Counted from the first letter of the stretch, positions 42,749 through 53,531 are shown. The stretch is 61,033 nt of DNA from Ruminococcus sp. (GCA_022779485.1 JALFTC010000010.1:1-61033); one strand, 5' to 3'. Translations and numbers: made by a program. The notes: generated from the letters alone by a model not told the origin.

Positions 42749-45139
42749 CTACTGCCTTACCACATTGGAATAGCGGTCAGTAACAGAAGATTTTTTGCTC
42801 TTATGTACATTTTTGGTAAATCCAACTACTGCGGTTTCCAGTACCTCTGTAATATCCTGTACGGGAACGAAATTTACATTTTCCTTTACCACAGGGTCAA
42901 CATCTTCAAGGTCTTTAATATTCTCAAATGGAATTATAACTGTTTTAATCCCGTTTTTATATGCTGCCATACTCTTTTCTCTAAGTCCGCCAATAGACAT
43001 TACCTTGCCTCTTAGTGTGATTTCCCCTGTCATAGCAACATTACTTTTCACCTTTTTCTTAGTTAATGCAGAGAAAATTGCTGTTGCCATTGTTACACCG
43101 GCAGAGGGCCCGTCCTTTGGTACAGCACCCTCGGGAGCGTGAATGTGAATATCGCAGTCCTTGTAAAAGTCTGTATTTGTGATGTAATTATCAAGATTCT
43201 TTCTGACGCAGGTAATAGCGGCTTTTGCTGACTCCTGCATTACATCCCCAAGTGAGCCTGTAAGGAGCAAGTTACCCTTGCCTTTCATTACTGCAACCTC
43301 AATAGGAAGAAGTGTTCCTCCCACCGATGTCCATGCAAGACCATTTACTACACCGACTTCATCGGTTTTACTGTTGTGGTCGTCGCTGTAACGAACAGCA
43401 CCAAGAAATTCACTGATATTTTTATCAGTAATTTTAATGACCTGTTCCTCATCCTCAAGGATTTTTACCGCTGATTTACGCATAAGGGTTGCTATTGTTC
43501 TTTCAAGATTACGAACACCTGCTTCCCTTGTGTAGGAATCAATTATTGCGTAAATACCCTTGTTTGATATTTTGAAGTTATCCTTTGTAAGTCCGTTTGC
43601 TTCAAGCTGTTTCTTTACAAGGTGTTTTTTGGCTATATTAAACTTTTCTTCCCTTGTATAGGATGGAAGTTCAATTATATCCATTCTGTCCCTTAAAGGC
43701 GCCGGTATTAAGGATAAATCGTTGGCTGTTGTAATAAACATAACCTTTGATAAATCGAAAGGTACTTCAATGTAGTGGTCAACAAATTTGCTGTTTTGCT
43801 CGCTGTCAAGCACTTCAAGAAGTGCTGATGTCGGGTCGCCCTTGTAGTCGTTGCCCAGCTTGTCCACCTCGTCAAGAATTATAAGAGGGTTACAGCTGCC
43901 TGCTGTTTTGATGGAATTGATAATTCTGCCGGGCATTGAGCCAATGTATGTTTTTCTGTGACCACGGATTTCTGCCTCATCCTTGATACCACCAAGGGCA
44001 ATTCGTGAACATTTGCGGTTAATTGCCTTTGCGATAGACTGGGCTATTGAGGTTTTACCCACACCCGGAGGTCCTACAAGACAAATAATGTTAGCGTTTC
44101 CGTTAGGATTTAGCTTTCTGACGGCAAGCTGTTCTATAATTCTATCCTTAACCTTTTCCATACCGTAATGGTTTGAGTCAAGGGAGGCTCTTGCCTTTTT
44201 TATGTTAATATTCTCTTTTGTATATTTATTCCATGGTAATTCAAGGACAACATCAAGGTAATTTCTGATAACATTTGCCTCTTGACTGCCTGAGGACATC
44301 TTTTTAAGTCGAGTACATTCCTTAAACAGAGGCTTATAAACCTCCTCAGGTAAATTTAGTTTTTGAAGCTTTTCAATGTACTGCTCAGCCTCAGTTGTTG
44401 GGTTATCATCCTCACCAAGTTCCTGCTGAATTACGCTAAGCTGTTCTCGGAGAAGATACTCCCTTTGGCTCTGTTCTATTTTCATCCTTGCTTTTTCAAG
44501 AATGTCATTTTCTACTTCAATAATGTTTAACTCATCAGAAAGAATTTCTATGAGTAGTTCAAGTCGTTTCTCAGTGTCAAATTCTTCAAGAATTAGCTGT
44601 TTGTGAGCAAAATCAAGTATTATGTTACCTGCAATATAGTCAGCAATTTCTGACGGGTCAGTACACATAGTAACCTTGAAAATATATTCCGGTGAAAAAT
44701 TAGGTGTAAGCTCAATGTATTTATCAAAAATACTCTTTGTAGCCTTAACAAGAGCTGCCTCTCTGACTGTGTTTTTAGGCTCACTCTTTGGCACTTCTGC
44801 AATATTTGCAAAAATGCAAGGTACATCGTTTGTGACTTCCTTGATATAGGCTCTGCTTTTGCCCTGTATAGTAACACGGATTATGTCATCCTTGGTATTT
44901 ACGATTTGAGTTATTTTGCAAATAGTACCAATTCTATAAATATCTTTTAGCTTTGGTATATTTACAGATGGGTCTGATTGCGCTGTTACAAAAATTTCCT
45001 GTTCTTCGCTCATTGCCGCATCAATAGCAGCCTTACTTCTTTTTCTGCCTACATCAAAATGGAGAATCATCTCGGGAAATACTACTAATCCTTTGAGAGG
45101 CAGAACAGGCAATTCCTTAATATTAGTTAATTTTTCCAT
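42749..45139 (-). CDS. lon: ATP-dependent protease Lon
   Basis: 796 residues. N-terminal LON substrate domain (from LPVLPLKGLVVFPEM), AAA+ module with Walker A GPPGVGKTS (about 355-363) and Walker B LIILDEVDKL, and the C-terminal protease with catalytic Ser in KDGPSAGVTM (about 684) and Lys in LREKSMAAYKNG (about 727). Degrades damaged and regulatory proteins. Ribosome site AAGGAAAC. A terminator-like hairpin separates it from clpX. Confidence 0.97.
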   Translation of the reverse strand: MEKLTNIKELPVLPLKGLVVFPEMILHFDVGRKRSKAAIDAAMSEEQEIFVTAQSDPSVNIPKLKDIYRIGTICKITQIVNTKDDIIRVTIQGKSRAYIKEVTNDVPCIFANIAEVPKSEPKNTVREAALVKATKSIFDKYIELTPNFSPEYIFKVTMCTDPSEIADYIAGNIILDFAHKQLILEEFDTEKRLELLIEILSDELNIIEVENDILEKARMKIEQSQREYLLREQLSVIQQELGEDDNPTTEAEQYIEKLQKLNLPEEVYKPLFKECTRLKKMSSGSQEANVIRNYLDVVLELPWNKYTKENINIKKARASLDSNHYGMEKVKDRIIEQLAVRKLNPNGNANIICLVGPPGVGKTSIAQSIAKAINRKCSRIALGGIKDEAEIRGHRKTYIGSMPGRIINSIKTAGSCNPLIILDEVDKLGNDYKGDPTSALLEVLDSEQNSKFVDHYIEVPFDLSKVMFITTANDLSLIPAPLRDRMDIIELPSYTREEKFNIAKKHLVKKQLEANGLTKDNFKISNKGIYAIIDSYTREAGVRNLERTIATLMRKSAVKILEDEEQVIKITDKNISEFLGAVRYSDDHNSKTDEVGVVNGLAWTSVGGTLLPIEVAVMKGKGNLLLTGSLGDVMQESAKAAITCVRKNLDNYITNTDFYKDCDIHIHAPEGAVPKDGPSAGVTMATAIFSALTKKKVKSNVAMTGEITLRGKVMSIGGLREKSMAAYKNGIKTVIIPFENIKDLEDVDPVVKENVNFVPVQDITEVLETAVVGFTKNVHKSKKSSVTDRYSNVVRQ

Positions 45140-45154
45140 AAGTTTCCTTTTACC

Positions 45155-45183
45155 AAAAATAGCTGTACTAAAAAGTACAGCTA
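45155..45183 (-). terminator. Terminator-like hairpin between clpX and lon
   Basis: Minus strand: perfect 10-bp stem TAGCTGTACT/AGTACAGCTA with TTTT loop (45183-45160), followed by TTTTTGG. It ends only about 20 bases before the lon start, leaving no room for a promoter in between. Confidence 0.85.
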
Positions 45184-45194
45184 CTGTATTTTAT

Positions 45195-46472
45195 TTAAGC
45201 TGTTGTTTCAGATTTCTCATCTTGGATAGAAAGGGCTTTCTTTTTCTTTCTTCTAACAATCTTGGCATCTGCACCGTTATTTACAACATCATCGGTGATT
45301 GTGATTTTTGTAATTGATTCGTCTGATGGTGTTGTAAACATTAGGTCTGTAAGAATGTTTTCCAAAATTCCACGAAGTCCTCTTGCACCTGTGTTTTGCT
45401 CCTTTGCAATCACAGCAATAGCGTGGAGTGCATCACTTGTAAACTCCAGCTCAACATCATCAAGTTCAAACAGCTTTTTGTACTGGTTGATAATAGAGTT
45501 CTTTGGCTCTGTAAGAATCCTTACAAGGGCATCTTCGTCAAGACCTGACAAAGATGTAATTACCGGAATACGACCGACAAGTTCAGGGATAATGCCGAAC
45601 TTAACAAGGTCGTGAGCAACAACCTCACTCATCCAGTCGGTGCTGTCAAGCTCTTTTCGGCTCCTTACATTTGCGCCAAATCCAAGAGAAGAAGAATTTA
45701 TCCTCTTTTCAACAGTCTTTTCAAGTCCGTCAAAAGCTCCTCCGCAAATAAACAGAATATTCTTTGTGTTTATTTGGAGAAAGTCCTGTTGAGGATGCTT
45801 TCTGCCACCCTGTGGAGGAACATTTGAAACAGTACCTTCTATAATTTTCAGCAAAGCCTGCTGAACACCCTCTCCGCTGACATCCCTTGTGATTGAAGGA
45901 TTTTCGGATTTACGGGCAATTTTATCAATTTCGTCAATATAGATAATGCCTTGTTCAGCTTTTTCTATATCGTAATCAGCTGCCTGGATAAGCTTGAGTA
46001 AGATGTTTTCTACATCTTCACCAACATATCCTGCCTCTGTAAGGGTAGTTGCGTCAGCAATAGCGAAAGGAACATCAAGAGTTTTTGCCAAGGTTTGTGC
46101 AAGGAGAGTTTTACCTACACCGGTAGGCCCCAAAAGCAAAACATTACTCTTTGAAAACTCAACATCCTCGTCATTTGAGAATACACGCTTGTAGTGGTTG
46201 TAAACCGCTACACTCAGAGTAACCTTAGCCCTGTCTTGTCCAATAACATACTGGTCAAGGACTTCCTTTATTTCCTGTGGCTTTAAAAGTGTTGGTGCCT
46301 CTAATTTGTTCTTGTGCTTTGGTTCCGGTTCAATACCGTCCTCAAGGATTGACATACACAAATCTACACACTGGTCGCAGATATATACGCCGTTTCCTGA
46401 AATAAGACGACCAACCATTTCCTGCGGTTTACCGCAAAATGAACAGTAAATCTTTTTTTCGTCCTTAGGCAT
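45195..46472 (-). CDS. clpX: ClpXP ATPase subunit ClpX
   Basis: 425 residues. Zinc-binding domain Cys10/Cys13/Cys32/Cys35; AAA+ domain with Walker A GPTGVGKT (about 115-122) and Walker [11 protein letters not shown]; pore loop GYVGED; ClpP-docking region around LGFGAN. Unfolds substrates for ClpP. Directly after clpP with 14 bases between. Confidence 0.97.
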   Translation of the reverse strand: MPKDEKKIYCSFCGKPQEMVGRLISGNGVYICDQCVDLCMSILEDGIEPEPKHKNKLEAPTLLKPQEIKEVLDQYVIGQDRAKVTLSVAVYNHYKRVFSNDEDVEFSKSNVLLLGPTGVGKTLLAQTLAKTLDVPFAIADATTLTEAGYVGEDVENILLKLIQAADYDIEKAEQGIIYIDEIDKIARKSENPSITRDVSGEGVQQALLKIIEGTVSNVPPQGGRKHPQQDFLQINTKNILFICGGAFDGLEKTVEKRINSSSLGFGANVRSRKELDSTDWMSEVVAHDLVKFGIIPELVGRIPVITSLSGLDEDALVRILTEPKNSIINQYKKLFELDDVELEFTSDALHAIAVIAKEQNTGARGLRGILENILTDLMFTTPSDESITKITITDDVVNNGADAKIVRRKKKKALSIQDEKSETTA

Positions 46473-46486
46473 TGCTAATTTACCCC

Positions 46487-47068
46487 TTATCTGTTTGTGA
46501 TAACCTTGTCAATCAAGCCGTATTCAAGGGCCTGTTGTGCTGTCATAAAGTTATCTCTTTCTGTATCTTTGGCAATTACATCATATGGCTGACCTGTATT
46601 TGCTGCCAAAATTTCATTGAGTTTTTTCTTGGTGTCTATAATATGCTGTGTGTGAATGAGCATATCAGTTGCCTGACCCTGTGCACCGCCGCTTGGCTGA
46701 TGAATCATAATATCGCTGTTAGGCAAAGCATATCTTTTTCCCTTTGTACCGGCGGCAAGGAGGAATGCTCCCATTGATGCAGCCATACCCATACAGATAG
46801 TTGAAACATCACATTTAATATAGTTCATAGTGTCGTATATTGACATACCGTCAGTTACAGAGCCACCCGGGCTGTTGATGTAAAGGCTGATGTCCTTTGT
46901 TGGGTCCTGACCCTCAAGGTACAAAAGCTGGGCAACAACAAGGCTTGCAGTCTGATTGTTAACTTCCTCTGTAAGCATAATAATTCTGTCATTTAAAAGT
47001 CTTGAAAAGATGTCATAGGAACGCTCGCCCCTATTTGTTTGTTCTACCACGTAAGGTACTAATGCCAT
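46487..47068 (-). CDS. clpP: ClpP protease subunit
   Basis: 193 residues. Serine protease with Ser98 in [11 protein letters not shown], His123 in MIHQPSGG and Asp near 172 in AKDTERDNF. Forms the proteolytic core for ClpX. Located between tig and clpX in the standard order. Ribosome site AAAGGATTGG. No CtsR-type tandem heptamer was recognised upstream. Confidence 0.97.
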   Translation of the reverse strand: MALVPYVVEQTNRGERSYDIFSRLLNDRIIMLTEEVNNQTASLVVAQLLYLEGQDPTKDISLYINSPGGSVTDGMSIYDTMNYIKCDVSTICMGMAASMGAFLLAAGTKGKRYALPNSDIMIHQPSGGAQGQATDMLIHTQHIIDTKKKLNEILAANTGQPYDVIAKDTERDNFMTAQQALEYGLIDKVITNR

Positions 47069-47123
47069 ATACTACCAATCCTTTCATATAAATCATAGAC
47101 ACTTAGTTGTGAAATTATTCAAA

Positions 47124-48434
47124 TTATTCTTCGGTCTTTGCCTCAGTTGACTTTTTGCTCTCAGTCTTAGAGTTATCAACTGCAAAATCCATAGCCTTTT
47201 GAGTTTTGAGGTCAGCTGAAAGGGACTCGTCATTAATAGCCTTCTTAACCTCTTCAACATCCATCTTATACTGTTCTGCAAGACGGTTGTACTCAGCGTC
47301 AAGTTCTTCTGCTGTGATTTCAAAGTTTTCCTTTTCTGCAATCTTTTCAAGGGCAAGTCTTAGCTTAACTCTTCTCTCTGCGTCAGGTCTGTACATCTCC
47401 TTAATTGTATCAGGAGTTGCACCCATATACTTCATATATGTGTTGAAGTCCATTCCCTGACTTCTAAGACGCATATCAAATTCCTGAATCATCTCGTTAA
47501 CAGCGTTGTCGTACATCTGCTCAGGAATTTCGCCCTCAACAGAGTCACAAAGCTTTGTAATAACCTGATCTTCGATATCCTTCTTCTGCTCGTCTTCAAG
47601 ACGCTTTTTGAGGGTTTCCTTAATTTCTTCCTTGTATTCGTCAAGAGTTTCCTTGTCGCTTACATCCTTTACAAATTCGTCGTCAAGCTCAGGAAGTTCT
47701 TTTCTCTTGATTTCGTGTAGGCTAATCTTGAATTCAGCGTCTGCACCCTTGAGCTCCTCTGCCTGATAATCCTCAGGGAATTTAACTGTAATTGTAAATT
47801 CTTCACCGGTCTTGTGGCCGATAATCTGCTCTTCAAAGCCGGGGATAAAGTTGCCTGAACCAATCTTTAGGTTGTAGTTTTCTGCCTTACCGCCTTCAAA
47901 AGCAACGCCGTCCTTCATACCCTCAAAGTCGATAACAACCATATCACCGTCAACAACTTCGCCGTCTTCAACAGTAATCATTCTGCTGTTTCTGTCACGA
48001 ACCTTCTCGATTTCTTCGTCAATAAGCTTCTTTGTTACTCTTGTTGACTTCTTTGTAACTGTGATACCCTTGTAATCGTTGATGTCAATTACAGGATATG
48101 TGATAACAGTTGCCTTAAATGTAAAGCCGTCCTTTGATGCGTCAATAGCCTCAAGGGAATCAACAGCAATTACATTAAGCTCTGCCTCTTTAGCGGCTGC
48201 GTCAAGTGCCTCAGGGTAGCAGTCCTGCATAGCATCCTCGTAGAATACACCTTCGCCATACATTTTTTCGATAATTGACTTGGGAGCTTTACCCTTTCTG
48301 AAACCGGGAACATTAATGTTCTTAACCTGCTTTTTGTAAGCCTTGTTAACAGCCTTTGCAAAAGTTTCAGCATCAACTGATACTTCAACCTCGTAAGTAT
48401 TTTCTTTAGTCTTTGTAGAATTTTTTAAACTCAT
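47124..48434 (-). CDS. tig: Trigger factor
   Basis: 436 residues; ribosome-bound chaperone and prolyl isomerase. Ribosome-binding motif in VPGFRKGKAPKSIIEKMYG (about 35-53), FKBP-type PPIase domain (about 150-240, GDMVVIDFEGMKDG), and the helical C-domain. Acidic Ser/Lys/Glu tail. The ATG at 48434 is chosen for its AGGAGGAAA site; the frame extends 13 codons upstream without one. First gene of tig-clpP-clpX-lon-engB-lysA. Confidence 0.96.
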   Translation of the reverse strand: MSLKNSTKTKENTYEVEVSVDAETFAKAVNKAYKKQVKNINVPGFRKGKAPKSIIEKMYGEGVFYEDAMQDCYPEALDAAAKEAELNVIAVDSLEAIDASKDGFTFKATVITYPVIDINDYKGITVTKKSTRVTKKLIDEEIEKVRDRNSRMITVEDGEVVDGDMVVIDFEGMKDGVAFEGGKAENYNLKIGSGNFIPGFEEQIIGHKTGEEFTITVKFPEDYQAEELKGADAEFKISLHEIKRKELPELDDEFVKDVSDKETLDEYKEEIKETLKKRLEDEQKKDIEDQVITKLCDSVEGEIPEQMYDNAVNEMIQEFDMRLRSQGMDFNTYMKYMGATPDTIKEMYRPDAERRVKLRLALEKIAEKENFEITAEELDAEYNRLAEQYKMDVEEVKKAINDESLSADLKTQKAMDFAVDNSKTESKKSTEAKTEE

Positions 48435-48472
48435 AATAAATTTCCTCCTGTAATTCACTAAATAACTGAACA

Positions 48473-48501
48473 ATTATAGCATATTAAACAGATAATTTCC
48501 A
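48473..48501 (-). promoter_or_regulatory. Promoter of the tig-clp cluster
   Basis: Minus strand: TGGAAA (48501-48496), 17-bp spacer, TATAAT (48478-48473) preceded by TGC (extended -10). No CIRCE inverted repeat or CtsR box seen near it. Confidence 0.78.
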
Positions 48502-48518
48502 TACTTTTTTGCAAAAAA

Positions 48519-49208
48519 TTAACCAATTAATACAGGTGTAAAAGATACGGAATCTGTTGATATTAGTTTAAGCTTAATGCCCTCATAGTCACCGTTGTAG
48601 GAATACTTGATAATTTTTTGTCCATGAAGGTGACCATAGTAGCATTTTGTTATGTTGTAGTTATGTAGAATATCAAAAATTTCCTGACAGCGTTGAGTAC
48701 CGTAAAGTGGCGGATAGTGAAGAAAAACTATTGTTTCTTTGTCGTTGTCCACACTATCCAAGGAAAGCTTAAGTCTTCCAAGCTCCCTGTTAAGGATTTT
48801 TTCATCCTCTTCGCTGTCTATTTCCAAATTCCATCCACGAGTTCCGCAGATGTTGTAGTTTCCTACTGTGTAGGAATTGTTAAACAAAATTTTAATTTTG
48901 TCAAAACTGTTTTCTTCAAGGTAACTGTCAATCTTTCTTTTTGTTCCCCACCAATAGTCGTGGTTTCCTTTGAGCAAGATTTTCTTACCCTTTAGCTTAT
49001 TATTAATAAAATCAAAGTCGTTAAAGCAGTCTTCAAGCTTCATAGCCCAGCTTATGTCACCGGCAACTACAACGGTATCTTCATCCTTAACAATACTGTT
49101 CCAGTTGTTTAAGATACGATTTGTGTAGTCCTGCCAACCGGAAAAAATATCCATCGGCTTGTCATTTCCAAGGGAAAGGTGAAGGTCTGCTATACAGAAC
49201 AGGGACAT
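48519..49208 (-). CDS. Metallophosphoesterase
   Basis: 229 residues of the calcineurin-like superfamily: DLHLS (metal-binding Asp/His near residue 8-10), VVAGDISWA, LLKGNHDYWWG, and the late GHLHGQK. Cytosolic, no signal peptide. Substrate unknown. Its start lies one base from the thrC stop, so it is probably the second gene of a thrC transcript. Proteins of this subgroup are small stand-alone phosphohydrolases. Confidence 0.88.
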   Translation of the reverse strand: MSLFCIADLHLSLGNDKPMDIFSGWQDYTNRILNNWNSIVKDEDTVVVAGDISWAMKLEDCFNDFDFINNKLKGKKILLKGNHDYWWGTKRKIDSYLEENSFDKIKILFNNSYTVGNYNICGTRGWNLEIDSEEDEKILNRELGRLKLSLDSVDNDKETIVFLHYPPLYGTQRCQEIFDILHNYNITKCYYGHLHGQKIIKYSYNGDYEGIKLKLISTDSVSFTPVLIG

Positions 49209-49209
49209 C

Positions 49210-50712
49210 TTAAATACCTAAGGTGTTCTTAACATATTCAGGCATTTTGTCTGCCTCTGTAACATTGTTAAAGCGTACTTCAAGATTCTTTAGCTCTGCA
49301 ATGGGCTTTGGCACTTCTGCACCGCTAACCTTATTTAGTCTTTCAACCATTTCAAATTCGTCGTCACAGATAAGCTCAGGGGAAACTGCCTCAAGAACAG
49401 AGTGGCTGAACTTGTATGGACTTGCAGTTGAAGCAATTACAACAGGTGTTTTGTCACCTGTCTTTTCAACATACTGGTTGTAAACATTGATAGCAACAGA
49501 TGTGTGAGTATCGCAAAGGTACTTTTCATCCTCAAACAGCTTTTTGATTGTAGACTTTGTGTTGTCATCGTCGCAGTAACCACCAAAGAACTGTGAAGTT
49601 ATCTTTTCTTTAACCTCAGGTGTAACCTCGTACTTACCTGTTGTCTTAAGCTGAGTCATCCATTCTGCAACAAGCTTGTCGTCATTTCCTGAGAACATAT
49701 AAAGAAGTCTTTCGAGGTTACTTGAAACAAGAATATCCATTGATGGAGATGCAGTTGCATAGAACTGTCTGTTCTTGTCATAAACACCTGTGTTTATGAA
49801 GTCTGTTAAAACATTGTTCTTGTTGGATGCACAGATAAATTTGTTAATTGGAAGTCCCATACAACAGGCGTAATATGCAGCAAGAATGTTGCCAAAGTTT
49901 CCTGTTGGAACTACTACATTGATTTTGTCACCTAAATTAATCTTGTTGTCGTTAACAAGGTCACAGTAAGCGGAAACATAATATACAATTTGAGGAAGCA
50001 GTCTGCCCCAGTTGATGGAGTTTGCAGAGCTGAACAGCATATTGTTGTCGTTGAGGAGCTTTACAATTTCTTCTGTTGTAAAGATTTTCTTAACTCCTGT
50101 TTGAGCATCGTCAAAGTTACCTTTAATTGCACAAACATTTACATTGTTACCCTTTTGAGTGTTCATCTGGCGTTTTTGCATTGGTGAAACGCCATCCTCA
50201 GGATAGAACACAATCATCTTTGTGTTGTCAACATCCTTAAATCCTTCAAGGGCTGCCTTGCCTGTGTCACCTGATGTTGCAACAAGGATAACTGCAGTTT
50301 TTCCGTCATATTTCTTTTTTAGTGACTTTGTAAGGAAATGAGGAAGAATTTGCAAAGCCATATCCTTAAAAGCACAGGTTGGACCGTGCCAAAGCTCCAT
50401 AATGTTGATTTCGTTGCCATTGTACTTTTTGGTAACTAGAGGAGCAGGACAATCTGAACCAAACTTTTCTTTTGTGTAGGCACTGTCAACACAGTCTGCG
50501 ATTTCTTCTGATGTAAAATCAGAAAGGAAATCTGCAAAAACAAACTTTGCTCTCTCGTTGTAGGACATTGGGAGTAAAGTCTTGATAGTGTCCAAGGTGT
50601 ACTGAGGTAATTCCTGCGGTACAAATAGGCCACCGTCTTTGCTTATGCCCTGAGATATGGCCTGTGCGGCAGAAACTACTTCATTCTTATTTTCAGTACT
50701 GTTATATAACAT
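49210..50712 (-). CDS. thrC: Threonine synthase
   Basis: 500 residues, PLP fold type II, E. coli/yeast-like long class. It converts O-phosphohomoserine to threonine. ISKDGGLFVPQELP at the N-terminus, PLP-binding Lys in TCAFKDMALQ (about 113), ATSGDTGKAALEGF, and VPTGNFGNILAAYYA. Ribosome site AAAGGAAG. Consensus promoter just upstream; no T-box was recognised in the short leader. Confidence 0.96.
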   Translation of the reverse strand: MLYNSTENKNEVVSAAQAISQGISKDGGLFVPQELPQYTLDTIKTLLPMSYNERAKFVFADFLSDFTSEEIADCVDSAYTKEKFGSDCPAPLVTKKYNGNEINIMELWHGPTCAFKDMALQILPHFLTKSLKKKYDGKTAVILVATSGDTGKAALEGFKDVDNTKMIVFYPEDGVSPMQKRQMNTQKGNNVNVCAIKGNFDDAQTGVKKIFTTEEIVKLLNDNNMLFSSANSINWGRLLPQIVYYVSAYCDLVNDNKINLGDKINVVVPTGNFGNILAAYYACCMGLPINKFICASNKNNVLTDFINTGVYDKNRQFYATASPSMDILVSSNLERLLYMFSGNDDKLVAEWMTQLKTTGKYEVTPEVKEKITSQFFGGYCDDDNTKSTIKKLFEDEKYLCDTHTSVAINVYNQYVEKTGDKTPVVIASTASPYKFSHSVLEAVSPELICDDEFEMVERLNKVSGAEVPKPIAELKNLEVRFNNVTEADKMPEYVKNTLGI

Positions 50713-50748
50713 TTCTATCTTCCTTTCAGTACATATTACCGATTTATC

Positions 50749-50777
50749 ATTCTACACTATATTGATGTAAATGTCAA
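50749..50777 (-). promoter_or_regulatory. Promoter of thrC
   Basis: Minus strand TTGACA (50777-50772), 17-bp spacer, TAGAAT (50754-50749). The -35 overlaps the stop codon of the upstream dipeptidase gene. Confidence 0.87.
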
Positions 50778-51688
50778 AGTTTATCATAAAATTCAAGTGC
50801 ATTTTTATAAAAAATCTTGTCAACTACGGATTTTTCAAAGTTATTTTCTATTAAAGAATTATATAATTTGTAAAAATACTTGCTTGAGGGTATTTCGCTA
50901 ATAATATCTGCACCGTCAAAGTCAGTACCCAAAGCAACTACATCCTCACCGCCAAGTGACAAAAAGTGATAGATGTGGTTTAGAATATCTTTGATTTTTG
51001 GAGTGCCGTCACTTTTAAGAAAATCCTTGTGAAGATTTATCCCCACTATTCCCCCATTATCCCTTATGTAACAAAACTGTTCGTCAGTAATGTTTCGTTT
51101 ATGGTGGCAAATTCTTCTTGAATTTGAATGAGTTGCAAGGATATACCTTGGATTTTCACTTGCAATATCATAAAAAAGTGCGTCACTTGTGTGGGAAGTG
51201 TCTATTGCAATTCCCCTTTTGATATACTCCTTAATCACACATTTTCCAAACTCTGTTGCACCTTTTGGGTTATTCACCATTGCACCGTCACCAATGCAGT
51301 TGTGGTCGTTCCAGGTTAATGTTGCAATTTTTACACCGTATTTTTTCAGTATATCAATATTTGAAATATCATTGTCCAAAATAGAGGAGTTTTCTAAGGT
51401 CAGCATTAGTGACTTTTCAGCTTTCACATCGTTAAAGGGTATATTCAGCCTTTTACATTCCTCTATAAGCTTTTCTGCTGATGAAATGAAATACTCAATT
51501 AAGGGTTTATCCCGAAACTCCTTTGGTAGTTCTGACACATCATCAGGAACCCACACCGCCATACATTGTTTCCAGCGTGACGAAGAATACAAATCTTTTA
51601 CTCTAAATTCATATCCTGCTAAATCTATGGGTGCATTATTCATCATTGCTTTATACAAGGTGTCACAGTGTAAATCAAAAACTTCCAT
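50774..51688 (-). CDS. Membrane dipeptidase (peptidase family M19)
   Basis: 304 residues. Starts [15 protein letters not shown] with the first metal-binding His-x-Asp; LTLENSS, TLTWNDHNCIGDGA, IDTSHTSD, ATHSNSRRICHHKRN and LGTDFDG carry the remaining zinc ligands of the renal-dipeptidase family. Hydrolyses dipeptides, often with D-residues. No signal peptide. ATG at 51688 follows GGGAGGT; an ATG 24 bases upstream is less likely. It overlaps the end of yraN by 14 bases. Confidence 0.92.
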   Translation of the reverse strand: MEVFDLHCDTLYKAMMNNAPIDLAGYEFRVKDLYSSSRWKQCMAVWVPDDVSELPKEFRDKPLIEYFISSAEKLIEECKRLNIPFNDVKAEKSLMLTLENSSILDNDISNIDILKKYGVKIATLTWNDHNCIGDGAMVNNPKGATEFGKCVIKEYIKRGIAIDTSHTSDALFYDIASENPRYILATHSNSRRICHHKRNITDEQFCYIRDNGGIVGINLHKDFLKSDGTPKIKDILNHIYHFLSLGGEDVVALGTDFDGADIISEIPSSKYFYKLYNSLIENNFEKSVVDKIFYKNALEFYDKL

Positions 51689-52061
51689 AGGTACCTCCCT
51701 GAATAAAAGCATTTTTAATATGGTTTATGCTATTAACTTTTTTACCGCTGTAAATTATTTCAATTATGTCAAATCTTATGTTTTTATTTGTAGGATATTC
51801 CTTTAGGTAAATGTATGCGGTTTTCATTAGTTTTGTCTGCTTCGTTTTTGTAACAGCATATACAGGAGCATAACGACAATTTTCGTCCCTTGTTTTCACT
51901 TCAACAAAAACTATGTAATTGTCTTTTTCTGCAATAATATCAATTTCGCCGTACTTTTGTCTGTAATTTGTACAGAGGATTTTGTACTTATTTTTGCGAA
52001 GATATTTTTGTGCCTGTTTTTCACCAAAATCTCCTATGGTTTTATTTTTTGATTTTTCCAT
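51675..52061 (-). CDS. yraN: YraN/UPF0102 family nuclease-like protein
   Basis: 128 residues of the Holliday-junction-resolvase-like UPF0102 family: [36 protein letters not shown] (the PD-(D/E)xK core), then [10 protein letters not shown]. Role uncertain, DNA processing suspected. Overlaps rnhB by 20 bases; typical order rbgA-rnhB-yraN. Confidence 0.93.
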   Translation of the reverse strand: MEKSKNKTIGDFGEKQAQKYLRKNKYKILCTNYRQKYGEIDIIAEKDNYIVFVEVKTRDENCRYAPVYAVTKTKQTKLMKTAYIYLKEYPTNKNIRFDIIEIIYSGKKVNSINHIKNAFIQGGTYGSF

Positions 52062-52659
52062 TGTTAAGTAACTTTTTCAAAAAACTCATTCTGTGTATTT
52101 TGCAAGGACCGTATTTTAAAATCATTTCTCTGTGAAGCTTTGTTCCATAGCCTTTGTGCTTTGCAAAGCCATACTGTGGATATTCAGTTTCGTATTCAGC
52201 ACAAAGTCTATCTCTTGTAACCTTTGCAAGGATAGACGCTGCTGCTATTGACATTGAGTTTGCATCACCCTTTACTACACATTCAGCAGGGATGTTAAGG
52301 TCGGGTATCTTATTGCCGTCAATCATTGCATAGTCTGCCGGCACTTTCAGTCTCTCAACAGCTCTTTTCATTGCAAGCATTGTGGCGTTGAGGATGTTCA
52401 TTTCTTCAATTTCCTCAACTGATGCAAAGGCAATTGAATAGGCAACCGCCTTTTCTTTTATTACATCATAAAGAGCCTCACGCTTTTTTTCTGTGAGTTT
52501 TTTTGAGTCGTTTACACCCTCTATTATTTCGCCCTTATGTAAAATTACTGCGGCGGCACATACGGGACCTGCAAGTGGTCCTCGTCCTGCCTCGTCAACA
52601 CCGCAAATATTGTTGTAGCCCTTAGAGAGAGCTTCGTTTTCGTACTTTAGCCAATCCAT
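52042..52659 (-). CDS. rnhB: Ribonuclease HII
   Basis: 205 residues. It removes RNA in RNA/DNA hybrids and misincorporated ribonucleotides. Catalytic Asp22-Glu23 in [14 protein letters not shown], a third Asp in [10 protein letters not shown] (about 118) and a fourth in [18 protein letters not shown] (about 134). Two bases after rbgA. Confidence 0.96.
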   Translation of the reverse strand: MDWLKYENEALSKGYNNICGVDEAGRGPLAGPVCAAAVILHKGEIIEGVNDSKKLTEKKREALYDVIKEKAVAYSIAFASVEEIEEMNILNATMLAMKRAVERLKVPADYAMIDGNKIPDLNIPAECVVKGDANSMSIAAASILAKVTRDRLCAEYETEYPQYGFAKHKGYGTKLHREMILKYGPCKIHRMSFLKKLLNNGKIKK

Positions 52660-52661
52660 AA

Positions 52662-53531
52662 TTATTCACCCGGAAGTTCAAATGTGTATTTGCCCAGCTT
52701 TGCACTCCTGTACTCATCAAGGAGCATAATGGCGGCTCTTTCGGTGTCGATTTCTCCACCTGATATGAGCATACCTCTTTTTTTACCGATAAGTTCAAGG
52801 AGTTCGTAGCTTTCCATTTGGACAATATTCTCATTTTGTAGCTTAAACCTTTCTACAAACAGAGGATTTTTTTCTGTCTTTAAAAAGTCAAGAAGTCGCA
52901 TAGCCAAAAGCTCAATGTCCATAACCTGGTCTTTAACAGCACCTGTAAAGGCAAGTCTTTCCCCTACCGTTTTATCCTCAAATTTTGGCCACAATACACC
53001 CGGAGTATCAAGGACTTCAAAGCCTTTTTTCAGGGTAAACCACTGATTACCTCTTGTAACACCCGGTTTATCCTCGGCTTTTGCACGGTTGTTGCCTGCT
53101 ATTCTGTTGATAAAGGTGGATTTACCTACATTTGGGATACCAACAATCATTACCCTTATTGTTGGGTTTTTCATACCCTTTTCTTTGAGTCTTTCTATCT
53201 TTTCTTTCAACACATCATTGACGGCGGGTACAAATTTGTTAAGCCCCTTACCCGACTTACAGTCAACAGGAATTGCAGGAATACCCTTTTCACTGTAATA
53301 ATTAATCCATTTTTGAGTTGCACTTGGGTTTGCCATATCGCACTTGTTCATTAATACAACTCTTGGCTTATTTTGAATTATGGAGTCAAGGTCAGGATTT
53401 CGACTGCTGACAGGAATCCTTGCGTCAATTATCTCTGCAACAGCGTCAACAAGCTTTAATGATGCTTGTATTTGTCTTTTGGTTTTGGTCATATGACCGG
53501 GGAACCATTGAATATTTTGCATTTCACTCAT
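52662..53531 (-). CDS. rbgA: Ribosome biogenesis GTPase RbgA (YlqF)
   Basis: 289 residues. Circularly permuted GTPase with motif order G4 (LMNKCDMA), G5, G1 ([13 protein letters not shown]), G3 (LDTPGVLWP). Starts with [14 protein letters not shown]. Needed for late 50S subunit assembly. First gene of the rbgA-rnhB-yraN-dipeptidase run. Confidence 0.96.
   Translation of the reverse strand: MSEMQNIQWFPGHMTKTKRQIQASLKLVDAVAEIIDARIPVSSRNPDLDSIIQNKPRVVLMNKCDMANPSATQKWINYYSEKGIPAIPVDCKSGKGLNKFVPAVNDVLKEKIERLKEKGMKNPTIRVMIVGIPNVGKSTFINRIAGNNRAKAEDKPGVTRGNQWFTLKKGFEVLDTPGVLWPKFEDKTVGERLAFTGAVKDQVMDIELLAMRLLDFLKTEKNPLFVERFKLQNENIVQMESYELLELIGKKRGMLISGGEIDTERAAIMLLDEYRSAKLGKYTFELPGE

Noticed and set aside
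48435..48518. CtsR or HrcA (CIRCE) sites upstream of the tig-clp cluster
   Set aside because: No tandem GGTCAAA heptamers or 9-9-9 inverted repeat could be seen.
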